Assembly (NCBI RefSeq): GCF_014170375.1
Contig: NZ_LZZW01000012.1
Location: forward strand, 186,001-250,000
Origin: Variovorax sp. UMC13
GTDB taxonomy: Bacteria > Pseudomonadota > Gammaproteobacteria > Burkholderiales > Burkholderiaceae_C
Direction of reading: 5' to 3'
Length of the DNA stretch: 64,000 bases
The notes under the pieces are model-generated. The model saw nothing but the letters and a program-made list of their open reading frames with translations, did not search any database and was not told where the DNA came from. How positions within the stretch are numbered: position 1 is the stretch's first letter; the number at the start of each line of letters is the position of its first letter. The translations under genes and the position numbers were made by a program. Positions 45,048 to 54,209 of this stretch are shown one piece after another.

Positions 45048-47900
45048 ATGGCTGACAACAAAACCGCAGGCGGCACCGATTACCGCGCCACCCTCAACCT
45101 GCCCGACACCCCCTTCCCGATGCGCGGCGACATGTCCAAGCGCGAGCCGGGCTGGGTCAAGGAATGGGAAGACCAGGGGCTCTACAAGCGGCTGCGCGAC
45201 GCCCGCATCGGCCGGCCCAAGTTCATCCTGCACGACGGCCCGCCCTACGCCAACGGCCAGATCCACATGGGCCATGCGGTCAACAAGATCCTCAAGGACA
45301 TGATCACCAAGGCGCGCCAGCTCGAGGGCTTCGACGCGCTCTACGTGCCGGGCTGGGACTGCCATGGCCTGCCGATCGAGAATGCGATCGAGAAGAAGCA
45401 CGGCCGCAACCTGAGCCGCGACGACATGCAGGCCAAGAGCCGCGCCTTCGCGACCGAGCAGATCGCGCAGCAGATGGCCGACTTCCAGCGCCTGGGCGTG
45501 CTGGGCGAGTGGGACCATCCGTACAAGACCATGGACTTCGCCAACGAGGCCGGCGAACTGCGCGCCTTCAAGCGCGTGATCGAGCGCGGCTTCGTCTACC
45601 GCGGCCTGAAGCCCGTGTACTGGTGCTTCGACTGCGGCTCCTCGCTGGCCGAGTTCGAGATCGAGTACGCCGACAAGAAGTCGCAGACTCTCGATGTGGC
45701 CTTCAAGGCGCACGAGCGCGCCAAGGTGCTCGAAGCCTTCGGCCGCCCCGATGTGCTGGGCGACATCTTCGCGGTCATCTGGACCACCACCGCCTGGACC
45801 ATCCCGGCCAACCAGGCCATCAACCTGAACCCGGAGCTCGAGTACTCGCTGGTCGACACCGAGCGCGGCCTGCTGATCCTGGCGAACTCGCTGGTCGAGA
45901 TGTGCATGACCCGCTACGCGCTCGACGGCAAGGTGCTGGCCACGGTCAAGGGCGAGGCGCTGGGCGGGCTGGAATTCGAGCATCCGCTGTACGACGTGGA
46001 TGCGGGCTACCGGCGCCTGTCGCCCGTGTACCTGGCCGACTACGCCACCGCCAGCGACGGCACCGGCCTGGTCCACTCCTCGCCCGCCTACGGCGTGGAC
46101 GACTTCAACTCCTGCATCGCCCACGGCGTCGCTTACGACGACATCCTGAACCCGGTGCAGGGCAACGGCACCTATGCGCCCGACTTCCCGCTGTTCGGCG
46201 GGCAGCACATCTGGAAGGCCGTGCCGGAGATCATCGCCGCGCTGCGCGATGCCCATCGCCTGCTGGCCACCGAGGGCATCACCCACAGCTACCCGCACTG
46301 CTGGCGCCACAAGACGCCGGTGATCTACCGCGCCGCGGCGCAGTGGTTCATCCGCATGGACGAAGGCGAGGGCGTGTTCACCAAGGACAAGGCGCCCAAG
46401 ACGCTGCGCCAGACCGCGCTCGACGCCATCGAGCAGACCAGCTTCTACCCGGAGAACGGCAAGGCGCGCCTGCACGACATGATCGCCGGCCGGCCCGACT
46501 GGTGCATCTCGCGCCAGCGCAGCTGGGGCGTGCCGATCCCCTTCTTCCTGCACAAGGATTCGGGCGAGCTGCATCCGCGCACCATGGAGATCCTCGACCA
46601 GGCCGCCGACATCGTCGAGCGCGGCGGCATCGAGGCCTGGAGCCGCGTCACGGCCGAGGAGATCCTCGGCGCCGAGGACGCGCCCAGCTACACCAAGAGC
46701 ACCGACATCCTCGAGGTGTGGTTCGATTCGGGCTCGACCTTCTATCACGTGCTGCGCGGCACCCACCCCAACGTGCACCACGACACCGGCCCCGAAGCCG
46801 ACCTCTACCTCGAAGGCCACGACCAGCACCGCGGCTGGTTCCATTCGTCGCTGCTGATCGCCTCGGCGCTCGAAGGCCGCGCGCCCTACAAGGGCCTGCT
46901 GACGCACGGCTTCACGGTCGACAGCCAGGGCCGCAAGATGAGCAAGTCGCTGGGCAACGGCATCGACCCGCAGGAGGTCAGCAAGAAGCTGGGCGCCGAG
47001 ATCATCCGCCTGTGGGTGGCCGCGAGCGACTACTCGGGCGACATCGCGGGCGACGACAAGATCCTGGCGCGCGTGGTCGACGCCTACCGCCGGATCCGCA
47101 ACACCCTGCGCTTCCTGCTGGCCAACACCAGCGACTTCGACATCGCCAAAGACGCGGTGCCGCTCGACCAGTTGCTGGAAATCGACCGCTACGCGCTGGC
47201 GCGCGCGGCCGAGTTCCAGGCCGAGATCCTCGCGCACTACCAGGTCTACGAATTCCACCCGGTGGTGGCCAAGCTGCAGATCTACTGCTCCGAAGACCTG
47301 GGCGGCTTCTACCTCGACGTGCTCAAGGACCGGCTCTACACCACCGCGCCCGGCTCGCAGGCGCGCCGCAGCGCGCAGACCGCGCTGTGGCACATCACGC
47401 AGGCGATGCTGCGCTGGATGGCGCCCTTCCTGAGCTTCACCGCCGAAGAGGCCTGGAAGCTGGTCGGCACGGGCGAGCCGGGCACCTCGATCTTCACGCA
47501 GGTCTACAGCGACCTGGGCACGCCCGACGACGGCCTGCTGGCCAAGTGGACGCGCATCTGCGAGATCCGCGACAGCGTCAACAAGGAGATCGAGACGGTG
47601 CGCGCCACCGGCCAGGTCGGCTCCTCGCTGCAGGCCAACGTGGTGCTCACCGCCACGCCGGAAGACCATGCGCTGCTGGCCTCGCTGGGCGAGGACCTGA
47701 AGTTCGTGTTCATCACCTCGGCCGCCACGCTGGTGGCCGGTGACACGCCCTCGGTGCTGGTCAAGCCCAGCGCCGACACCAAGTGCGAGCGCTGCTGGCA
47801 CTGGCGCGCCGACGTGGGCCACGATGCGGCGCACCCGACGCTGTGCGGCCGCTGCACCAGCAACCTCTACGGCGCCGGCGAAGCGCGGAGCGTCGCCTGA
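45048..47900 (+). CDS. ileS: Isoleucyl-tRNA synthetase
   Basis: A 950-residue class I synthetase charging tRNA-Ile. The HIGH motif is H73-M-G-H76 within [14 protein letters not shown] and the KMSKS motif is K630-M-S-K-S634. A C-terminal zinc finger, CERCWHW...CGRC, is typical of the bacterial form. The start at 45048 gives the usual N terminus; an upstream frame is open but has no family resemblance. It overlaps lspA by one base (TGATG). Confidence 0.97.
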   Translation: MADNKTAGGTDYRATLNLPDTPFPMRGDMSKREPGWVKEWEDQGLYKRLRDARIGRPKFILHDGPPYANGQIHMGHAVNKILKDMITKARQLEGFDALYVPGWDCHGLPIENAIEKKHGRNLSRDDMQAKSRAFATEQIAQQMADFQRLGVLGEWDHPYKTMDFANEAGELRAFKRVIERGFVYRGLKPVYWCFDCGSSLAEFEIEYADKKSQTLDVAFKAHERAKVLEAFGRPDVLGDIFAVIWTTTAWTIPANQAINLNPELEYSLVDTERGLLILANSLVEMCMTRYALDGKVLATVKGEALGGLEFEHPLYDVDAGYRRLSPVYLADYATASDGTGLVHSSPAYGVDDFNSCIAHGVAYDDILNPVQGNGTYAPDFPLFGGQHIWKAVPEIIAALRDAHRLLATEGITHSYPHCWRHKTPVIYRAAAQWFIRMDEGEGVFTKDKAPKTLRQTALDAIEQTSFYPENGKARLHDMIAGRPDWCISRQRSWGVPIPFFLHKDSGELHPRTMEILDQAADIVERGGIEAWSRVTAEEILGAEDAPSYTKSTDILEVWFDSGSTFYHVLRGTHPNVHHDTGPEADLYLEGHDQHRGWFHSSLLIASALEGRAPYKGLLTHGFTVDSQGRKMSKSLGNGIDPQEVSKKLGAEIIRLWVAASDYSGDIAGDDKILARVVDAYRRIRNTLRFLLANTSDFDIAKDAVPLDQLLEIDRYALARAAEFQAEILAHYQVYEFHPVVAKLQIYCSEDLGGFYLDVLKDRLYTTAPGSQARRSAQTALWHITQAMLRWMAPFLSFTAEEAWKLVGTGEPGTSIFTQVYSDLGTPDDGLLAKWTRICEIRDSVNKEIETVRATGQVGSSLQANVVLTATPEDHALLASLGEDLKFVFITSAATLVAGDTPSVLVKPSADTKCERCWHWRADVGHDAAHPTLCGRCTSNLYGAGEARSVA

Positions 47901-48418
47901 TGGCCCGCGCCGTCGCCGCCAAGCGGGGTGCGGGCAAGAGCCTGGCCGACAGCATCTGGCCCTGGCTGGGCCTGGCGCTGGTGCTGTTCATCCTCGACCA
48001 GTTCACCAAGACGCTGATCCTGGGCTACTACCGGCTGGGCGACTGGACCCAGATCACCGGCTTCTTCAACATCGTGCGTGCGCACAACACCGGCGCGGCC
48101 TTCTCCTTCCTGGCCGACAGCTCGGGCTGGCAGCGCTGGCTGTTCACCGGCATCGGCGTGGCGGCCGCGATCTTCATCGTCTGGATGCTGAAGTCGCACG
48201 CGGGCCAGAAGCTGTTCAGCTTCGCGATGGCCTGCATCCTGGGCGGCGCCGTGGGCAACGTGGTCGACCGCATGATGCACGGCTACGTGGTGGATTTCCT
48301 GGACTTCCACCTGGGCGGGCGCCACTTCCCGGCCTTCAACGTGGCCGACGCGGCCATCACCATCGGCGCCATCTGCCTGATCCTCGACGAGCTGCGGCGC
48401 GTGAAACGCGGCAAGTAG
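47900..48418 (+). CDS. lspA: Lipoprotein signal peptidase (signal peptidase II)
   Basis: A 172-residue inner-membrane aspartic protease that cleaves prolipoprotein signals. Four membrane helices and the two catalytic aspartates are seen: D123 in NVVDR and D150 in FNVADAA. The start shares a base with the ileS stop. A hairpin terminator follows. Confidence 0.96.
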   Translation: MARAVAAKRGAGKSLADSIWPWLGLALVLFILDQFTKTLILGYYRLGDWTQITGFFNIVRAHNTGAAFSFLADSSGWQRWLFTGIGVAAAIFIVWMLKSHAGQKLFSFAMACILGGAVGNVVDRMMHGYVVDFLDFHLGGRHFPAFNVADAAITIGAICLILDELRRVKRGK

Positions 48419-48439
48419 TCCCTCCCCTGCGCTTCTCAC

Positions 48440-48478
48440 GAAAACCGCGTCGACCCGCCTAGGGTTTACGCGGTTTTC
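48440..48478 (+). terminator. Intrinsic terminator after lspA
   Basis: A perfect 11-bp stem, GAAAACCGCGT with ACGCGGTTTTC, over a 17-base loop. T run within and after the stem. It ends the ribF-ileS-lspA transcript. Confidence 0.8.
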
Positions 48479-48512
48479 TCGTTCGTCATCACCGGGTCAT
48501 ACTGCCGTGCTT

Positions 48513-48532
48513 CAATGTAATCGATTACATTG
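48513..48532. promoter_or_regulatory. Perfect 20-bp palindromic operator of the LacI gene
   Basis: CAATGTAATC and its exact complement GATTACATTG meet at a CG centre, the arrangement of LacI-family operators. It ends 11 bp before the LacI start, so bound repressor would block its own transcript and the genes behind it. No second copy is seen before the transporter genes. Confidence 0.8.
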
Positions 48533-48543
48533 CGCCACCACAG

Positions 48544-49542
48544 ATGAACATCCAGATCGTTGCCGAACGTGCCGGCGTCTCCGTCGCCACGGTGTCGCGG
48601 GCCTTCAACTTCCCCGACAAGGTCGCGCCCGCCACCCGTGAGCTGGTCGAGCGCGTCGCCAAGGAACTCGGCTACCTGCCCAACGCCAGCGCCCGCACCC
48701 TGCGCACCCAGCGCAGCCGCGTGCTGGGCGTGGTGCTGCCCACGCTGCTGAACCCGACTTTCGCCGAATGCCTGCAGGGCATCGCCGAGGCCGCGGCGGC
48801 CGGCGGCTACGCGATCATCCCGGTCACCACCGGCTACGAGGTCGAGGAGGAGCAGCGCTCGGTCCACCAGCTGCTGGCCGGCAATGTCGACGGGATGATC
48901 CTGGTGGTCTCCAACCCCTCGAACTCGGTCGCGCTGCAGCGGCTGCACGGCGCGGCCGTGCCCTATGTGCTGGCCTACAACCGCCACCCGGCCCATCCCT
49001 GCGTCTCGGTCGACAGCGAGCGCGCCTCGGCCGAGGTGGTCGAGCGGCTGGTGCGGCTGGGCCACCGGCGCATCGCCATGGTCAGCGGCACGCTGGCCGC
49101 CTCCGACCGCTCGCAGCAACGCTATCGCGGCTACCTCCAGGGCATGGCCGACGCCGGCCTGGACGCGCTGCCGCTGCTCGAGGTGCCCTTCGTCGAGACC
49201 GCGGTCGAGGCCGTGCGCCACTACCTCGAGGCCGCGCCGCGCCCCAGCGCCCTGTTCTGCTCGAACGACCTGCTGGCGATCCGCTGCATCCGCGCCGCGC
49301 ACCGCAACGGCCTGCGCGTGCCGCAGGACCTGGCGGTGGTGGGCTTCGACGGCATCGCGCTCGGTGAAGACCTGACGCCCGCCCTGAGCACCGTGACCCA
49401 GCCCAACCACGACATCGGCCGCCATGCGGTGGAACTGCTGGTGAAGGCGCTGGCCGCCGGCACCGCGCCCGGCGCCGACGCCAGCCTGCTGCTGCCCCAT
49501 GCCTTCCGCGAAGGCGAGTCCTATGCGGCCGCGCCGGCCTGA
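48544..49542 (+). CDS. LacI-family transcriptional repressor
   Basis: A 332-residue repressor with an N-terminal helix-turn-helix (IQIVAERAGVSVATVSRAF) and hinge helix near residues 45-58, then a periplasmic-binding-protein-like sensor domain (residues 60-325). Ligand specificity cannot be read from sequence. It lies first in the ABC-phosphodiesterase operon behind its own palindrome and is the likely local repressor of the whole unit. The 55-bp gap to the binding-protein gene shows no separate operator. Confidence 0.9.
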   Translation: MNIQIVAERAGVSVATVSRAFNFPDKVAPATRELVERVAKELGYLPNASARTLRTQRSRVLGVVLPTLLNPTFAECLQGIAEAAAAGGYAIIPVTTGYEVEEEQRSVHQLLAGNVDGMILVVSNPSNSVALQRLHGAAVPYVLAYNRHPAHPCVSVDSERASAEVVERLVRLGHRRIAMVSGTLAASDRSQQRYRGYLQGMADAGLDALPLLEVPFVETAVEAVRHYLEAAPRPSALFCSNDLLAIRCIRAAHRNGLRVPQDLAVVGFDGIALGEDLTPALSTVTQPNHDIGRHAVELLVKALAAGTAPGADASLLLPHAFREGESYAAAPA

Positions 49543-49597
49543 CCTCTTTCGTTTTCTCTTTCTCCCCACCCGATCCCTTCAGACCAAGGAGCCTTCC

Positions 49598-50611
49598 ATG
49601 TCTTCGACCCTTCGACGCATCGCCCGCCTGGGCGTGCTGGCCGCCGGCCTCGCCGCCGCCAGCGTGACCATGGCCCAGACCGCCATCTGCTACAACTGCC
49701 CGACCGAATGGGCCGACTGGGGCACGCAGCTGCGCGCCATCAAGGCCAAGACCGGCGTCACGGTGCCGGCCGACAACAAGAACTCGGGCCAGGCGCTGGC
49801 CCAGATGGTGGCCGAGAAGGCCAGCCCGGTGGCCGACGTGACCTACCTGGGCGTGACCTTCGCGATCCAGGCGCAGAAGGAAGGCGTGGTCGCGCCCTAC
49901 CAGCCGGCCAACTTCAAGGACATCCCCGACGGTCTCAAGGACCCGGCCGGGAACTGGTTCAGCATCCATTCGGGCACGCTGGGCTTCATGGTCAACGTCG
50001 ACGCGCTCAAGGGCAAGCCGATCCCCAAATCGTGGGCCGACCTGCTCAAGCCCGAGTACAAGGGTCTGATCGGCTACCTCGACCCGGCGTCGGCCTTCGT
50101 CGGCTATGTCGGCGCGGTGGCGGTCAACGAAGCGCGCGGCGGCAACCTCGAGAACTTCGGCCCGGCCATCGACTACTTCAAGGCGCTGCAGAAGAACGAG
50201 CCCATCGTGCCCAAGCAGACCTCGTACGCGCGCGTGCTGTCGGGCGAGATCGCGATCCTGCTCGACTACGACTTCAACGCCTACCGCGCCAAGTACAAGG
50301 ACAAGGCCAACGTGGCCTTCGTGATTCCGGCCGAAGGCACGGTGGTCGTGCCCTATGTGATGAGCATGGTGGCCAAGGCGCCGCACGCGGCCGAGGCGAA
50401 GAAGGTGCTGGACTTCACGCTGTCCGACGAAGGCCAGGCGATCTGGGCCAAGGCCTACCTGCGCCCGGTGCGCGCGAGCGCCATGCCCAAGGAGGTCGAG
50501 GCCCAGTTCCTGCCCGCCGCCGAATACGCGCGCGCCAAGACCGTCGACTACGGCCGCATGGCCGCCGCGCAGCGCGCCTTCTCCGACCGCTATCTGAAGG
50601 ACGTGCGTTGA
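49598..50611 (+). CDS. ABC importer periplasmic binding protein (PotD/AfuA-like)
   Basis: A 337-residue solute-binding protein of the spermidine/iron(III)/phosphonate-type group. The signal peptide ends near TMAQ; the mature protein opens TAICYNCPTEWADWG. AAGGAG six bases upstream supports the ATG at 49598. Proteins of this group bind polyamines, iron, thiamine, hexose phosphates or 2-aminoethylphosphonate, so the fold alone does not tell the ligand. The phosphodiesterase in the same operon favours a phosphorylated ligand (inference). Its last four bases overlap the permease start. Confidence 0.85.
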   Translation: MSSTLRRIARLGVLAAGLAAASVTMAQTAICYNCPTEWADWGTQLRAIKAKTGVTVPADNKNSGQALAQMVAEKASPVADVTYLGVTFAIQAQKEGVVAPYQPANFKDIPDGLKDPAGNWFSIHSGTLGFMVNVDALKGKPIPKSWADLLKPEYKGLIGYLDPASAFVGYVGAVAVNEARGGNLENFGPAIDYFKALQKNEPIVPKQTSYARVLSGEIAILLDYDFNAYRAKYKDKANVAFVIPAEGTVVVPYVMSMVAKAPHAAEAKKVLDFTLSDEGQAIWAKAYLRPVRASAMPKEVEAQFLPAAEYARAKTVDYGRMAAAQRAFSDRYLKDVR

Positions 50612-51417
50612 AGTCCAGGCAGCACTGGCTGCTGCTGGGCTGCGCAGCCCCGGCCGGCGCCTTCTTCCTGATGTTCTGGCTGCTGCCGGTGCTGCGCCTG
50701 ATGGCGCTGCCGGCGGAGAAGGGCTGGGCCACCTATTTCGCGGTGCTGACCGACGGCCGCTATGTGCAGAGCATGGTCAACACCGTGCTGCTGTCGCTGG
50801 GCGTGACGCTGGCCACGCTGGTCCTGGGCGGCGCGGTCGGCGTCTACCTGGCGCGGCGCGAGTTCGTGGGCAAGCGCGTGCTGCTGTCGCTGCTGACCTT
50901 GCCGCTGTCCTTCCCCGGCGTGATCATCGGCTTCTTCGTGATCCTGCTGGGCGGCCGGCAGGGCCTGGTGGCCGACCTGTCCGACGCATTGGTGGGCGAG
51001 CGCATCACCTTCGCCTACGGCCTGCTGGGCCTGTTCCTGGCCTACCTCTATTTCTCGCTGCCACGCGCCATCGCCACCTACGCGGCGGCCGCGGAGTCGA
51101 TGAACATGCAACTCGAGGAAGCGGCCCGTTCGCTGGGCGCCTCGCGCCTGCGCGTGGTGCGCGACGTGTGGCTGCCCGAACTGGCCCCCACCACGCTGGC
51201 CTGCGGCGCGATTTTGTTCGCGACCTCGATGGGCGCCTTCGGCACGGCCTTCACGCTGGCCAGCAAGTTCGAGGTGATCCCGATCACCATCTACAACGAG
51301 TTCACCAACTACGCCAACTTCGCGCTGGCCGCCTCGCTGTCGATCGCGCTGGGCGTCGTGACCTGGCTGGTGCTGTTCGTGGCCCGTCATTTCGGCGGCA
51401 ACCCGACCGTGCGCTGA
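50608..51417 (+). CDS. ABC transporter permease (first)
   Basis: A 269-residue inner-membrane permease of the PotB/ThiP type with six hydrophobic segments and the coupling loop EEAARSLGASRLRVVRDVWLP. The TTG at 50608 is taken as start because it overlaps the preceding stop (TTGA) and gives a plausible MKSRQHW N terminus. It pairs with the next permease. Confidence 0.87.
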   Translation: MKSRQHWLLLGCAAPAGAFFLMFWLLPVLRLMALPAEKGWATYFAVLTDGRYVQSMVNTVLLSLGVTLATLVLGGAVGVYLARREFVGKRVLLSLLTLPLSFPGVIIGFFVILLGGRQGLVADLSDALVGERITFAYGLLGLFLAYLYFSLPRAIATYAAAAESMNMQLEEAARSLGASRLRVVRDVWLPELAPTTLACGAILFATSMGAFGTAFTLASKFEVIPITIYNEFTNYANFALAASLSIALGVVTWLVLFVARHFGGNPTVR

Positions 51418-51435
51418 GGACGAGAGCAGACAAGC

Positions 51436-52236
51436 ATGCGAAAGAACACGCAACCCAAGGCGCCCTTCCTGTTCGCGGTGACGGCCATCGTGAGCTTCTT
51501 CATGATCGCGCCGATGCTGCTGTCGGTGATGGCGGGCCTGGTCAACAACTACAGCGTGGGCCTCAAGAGCGGCCTCACGACCCGCTGGTTCGGTGAGGTG
51601 TGGGAGGTCTACGGCGGCACCGTCGGCTGGTCGCTCGCGCTGGCGCTGGTCTGCGTCGCGGGCACCATCGTGCTGGGCGTGCCCTGCGCCTATGCGCTGG
51701 CGCGCAGCCGCTCGCGCACCGCACGCATCTTCGAGGAGCTGCTCACGCTGCCGGTGGCGGTGCCGGGCCTGGCGACCGCGCTGGCGCTGATCCTGGCCTA
51801 TGGCCAGATCACGGCCTTCCGCCAGAGCTTCGCCTTCATCCTGGTCGGCCACATCGTCTTCACGCTGCCCTTCATGGTGCGCACCGTGGCCTCGGCCTTC
51901 CAGCGCAACGACCTGGTCGCGCTGGAAGAAGCCGCGCGCACGCTGGGCGCGAGCTTCCGCCAGCGCTTCCTCGGCGTGCTGGTGCCGGCGGTGTTCCCGG
52001 CCATCGTCGCGGGCAGCCTGATGGTCTTCACGCTCTCGGTCGGCGAATTCAACCTGACCTGGATGCTGCACACGCCGCTCACGCGCACGCTGCCCGTGGG
52101 GCTGGCCGACAGCTACGCCTCGATGCGGCTGGAAGTGGGCTCGGCCTACACCCTGGTCTTCTTCATCGTCATCCTTCCGGTGCTCTGGGGCCTGCAGTCC
52201 CTCGCCCATCTCATGCAGAAACGCTATGGAACTTGA
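51436..52236 (+). CDS. ABC transporter permease (second)
   Basis: A 266-residue permease of the PotC type with six hydrophobic segments and the coupling loop EEAARTLGASFRQRFLGVLVP. It starts 18 bp after the first permease. Its last 11 bases overlap the ATPase gene, so translation is coupled. Confidence 0.88.
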   Translation: MRKNTQPKAPFLFAVTAIVSFFMIAPMLLSVMAGLVNNYSVGLKSGLTTRWFGEVWEVYGGTVGWSLALALVCVAGTIVLGVPCAYALARSRSRTARIFEELLTLPVAVPGLATALALILAYGQITAFRQSFAFILVGHIVFTLPFMVRTVASAFQRNDLVALEEAARTLGASFRQRFLGVLVPAVFPAIVAGSLMVFTLSVGEFNLTWMLHTPLTRTLPVGLADSYASMRLEVGSAYTLVFFIVILPVLWGLQSLAHLMQKRYGT

Positions 52237-53293
52237 ACGCATCCCGGTCGACGTCGAGAACGTCGCCAAGACCTACGCCGACGGCACGCGCGGCCTGCAA
52301 CCGACGAACCTGCACGTGGAACCGGGCGAAGTGCTCGCGCTGCTCGGCCCCTCGGGCTGCGGCAAGACCACGCTGCTGCGGCTGATCGCCGGCCTCGAGA
52401 CGCTCGACACGGGCGGCCGCATCCGCTTCGGCGACCAGGACGTGACGCACAAGCCGGTCGAGCAGCGCGGCGTGGGCATGGTGTTCCAGAGCTACGCGCT
52501 GTTCCCGCAGCTGAGCGTGGCCGCCAACATCGGCTACGGCCTGCGCATCCGCGGCGTGAGCGCGGCCGACGAGCGCCGCACGGTGGGCGAGCTGGTCGAG
52601 CTCACGCGCCTCACCGGCCTGGAACACAAGCGCCCGGCCGACCTCTCGGGCGGCCAGCGCCAGCGCGTGGCCCTGGCCCGCGCCGTGGCCGTGCGCCCGC
52701 GCGTGCTGCTGCTCGACGAGCCGCTGGCCGCGCTCGACGCCAAGCTCAAGGAGTCGCTGCGCGACGAGCTGGCCGAACTGCTGCGCCGGCTGCACATCAC
52801 GGCCATCCACGTCACGCACGACCAGCAGGAAGCCATGGCCATCGCCGACCGGCTGGCCGTGATGCGCGCGGGCCGCATCGTGCAGATCGGCCGCGGCGAG
52901 GACCTCTACCGCGCGCCCAGCCATCCCTTCGTGGCCGAGTTCCTGGGCCGGGTGAACCGGCTCGAGCGTTCGGCCCAGGCCATCGCGCAGGGCGTGCTCG
53001 CCTTCGGCGGCACGACCATTGCATGCCCCGCCGACTGGATGAAGCACCCGACCCTGCTGCTGCGCCCCGAAGACGTCGAGATCGGCGCGCCCGGCCAGGC
53101 CGGCTGGGGCACGGCCCGCGTCGAGCAGCGCACCTTCCTCGGCGACCGCGTGCAGCTGCGCCTGAGCCTGGTGGACCAGCCGGGCCTGCTGGCCGACGCG
53201 GTGCGCGACACGCCCTTCAACGCCGGCGATGCCATCGGCATCCGCATCCAACCCGACCGCCTCATGACCTCGCAGGAGGAGGCCAGCGCATGA
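52226..53293 (+). CDS. ABC transporter ATP-binding protein
   Basis: A 355-residue ATPase of the PotA/FbpC type. Walker A GPSGCGKTT, Q-loop VFQSYALFPQ, signature LSGGQRQRVALARA and Walker B LLLDEPLAALD are intact. The last 120 residues are a TOBE-type domain that in this group senses or stabilises. The stop overlaps the phosphodiesterase start (ATGA). Confidence 0.92.
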   Translation: MELERIPVDVENVAKTYADGTRGLQPTNLHVEPGEVLALLGPSGCGKTTLLRLIAGLETLDTGGRIRFGDQDVTHKPVEQRGVGMVFQSYALFPQLSVAANIGYGLRIRGVSAADERRTVGELVELTRLTGLEHKRPADLSGGQRQRVALARAVAVRPRVLLLDEPLAALDAKLKESLRDELAELLRRLHITAIHVTHDQQEAMAIADRLAVMRAGRIVQIGRGEDLYRAPSHPFVAEFLGRVNRLERSAQAIAQGVLAFGGTTIACPADWMKHPTLLLRPEDVEIGAPGQAGWGTARVEQRTFLGDRVQLRLSLVDQPGLLADAVRDTPFNAGDAIGIRIQPDRLMTSQEEASA

Positions 53294-54117
53294 CCCACAC
53301 CGTTCTCGTTCAACTGACCGACCTCCACATCCGCGAACCGGGCCGGCTGGCCTACGGCCGGATCGACACCGCGCCCTACCTGAAGCGCGCGGTGCAGAGC
53401 GTGCTGCGCCTGCGCCAGGCGCCCGATGCGGTGGTGATCACCGGCGACCTCAGCGACTTCGGCCGCGCCGCCGAGTACACCCACATGGCCGAACTGCTGG
53501 CGCCGCTGACCATGCCGGTCTACCTGATGCCCGGCAACCACGATGACCGCGACCAGCTGCGCCGCAGCTTCCCCGGCCACAGCTACCTCGGTGCGGTCGG
53601 CGAGTTCGTGCAGTACAGCGTGAAGGTCGGCGGCCTGCGCCTGCTCACGCTCGACACCTGCGTGCCCGGCCACAGCCACGGCACGCTCGACGCCGCGCGC
53701 CTGGCCTGGCTCGAAGCGCAGCTGGCGGCCTGCCGCGGCGAGCCGGTGGTCATCGCGATGCACCACCCGCCCTTCCGCACGCTGATCGGCCACATGGACG
53801 ACATCGGCCTGCTCGAGGGCCGGGCCGAACTCGAAGCCTTGGTGGCGCGCCATCCCAACGTCGAGCGCGTGATCTGCGGCCACCTGCACCGCGCGATCGA
53901 CGTGCGCTTCGGCGGCACCATCGCCTCGACCTCGCCGGCACCCGGCCACCAGGTCACGCTCGACCTGGACCCGCAGGCGCCCTCGTCCTGGGGCCTCGAG
54001 CCGCCGGGCTTCCGCGTGCATGCCTGGGACGGCGAACGCCTGGTCACGCACCTGGCCGCAGCGGGCGAATTTGAAGGTCCCTACCCTTTCCATGAGAATG
54101 GGGCCTTGATCGACTGA
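53290..54117 (+). CDS. GpdQ-like metallophosphodiesterase
   Basis: A 275-residue calcineurin-type binuclear metallohydrolase without a signal peptide. The metal motifs DLH, GDLSD, GNHDD, HHPPF and GHLH appear in family order, and the stretches PDAVVITGDLSDFGRAAEY, YLMPGNHDD and a matching C terminus resemble Enterobacter GpdQ, a glycerophosphodiesterase. It overlaps the ABC ATPase gene by four bases, so it probably hydrolyses what the importer brings in. Cyclic-nucleotide activity (CpdA type) is an alternative. Confidence 0.87.
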   Translation: MTHTVLVQLTDLHIREPGRLAYGRIDTAPYLKRAVQSVLRLRQAPDAVVITGDLSDFGRAAEYTHMAELLAPLTMPVYLMPGNHDDRDQLRRSFPGHSYLGAVGEFVQYSVKVGGLRLLTLDTCVPGHSHGTLDAARLAWLEAQLAACRGEPVVIAMHHPPFRTLIGHMDDIGLLEGRAELEALVARHPNVERVICGHLHRAIDVRFGGTIASTSPAPGHQVTLDLDPQAPSSWGLEPPGFRVHAWDGERLVTHLAAAGEFEGPYPFHENGALID

Positions 54118-54140
54118 ACCCCGCGTCCCTGGCCGACGCC

Positions 54141-54180
54141 TTGCCGCACATCCCGTGTTGACAATAGAGGCTCACTGAAC
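54141..54180 (+). promoter_or_regulatory. Candidate promoter of the Na/Pi cotransporter gene
   Basis: A perfect TTGACA lies at 54158-54163, but the -10 position after it (near AACAAA) is weak; alternatively TTGCCG (54141) with AATAGA downstream. The 92-bp gap after the phosphodiesterase suggests the cotransporter can be made separately. Confidence 0.4.
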
Positions 54181-54209
54181 AACAAAGAAGAGAAAGCCAT
54201 CCGCCGTCC

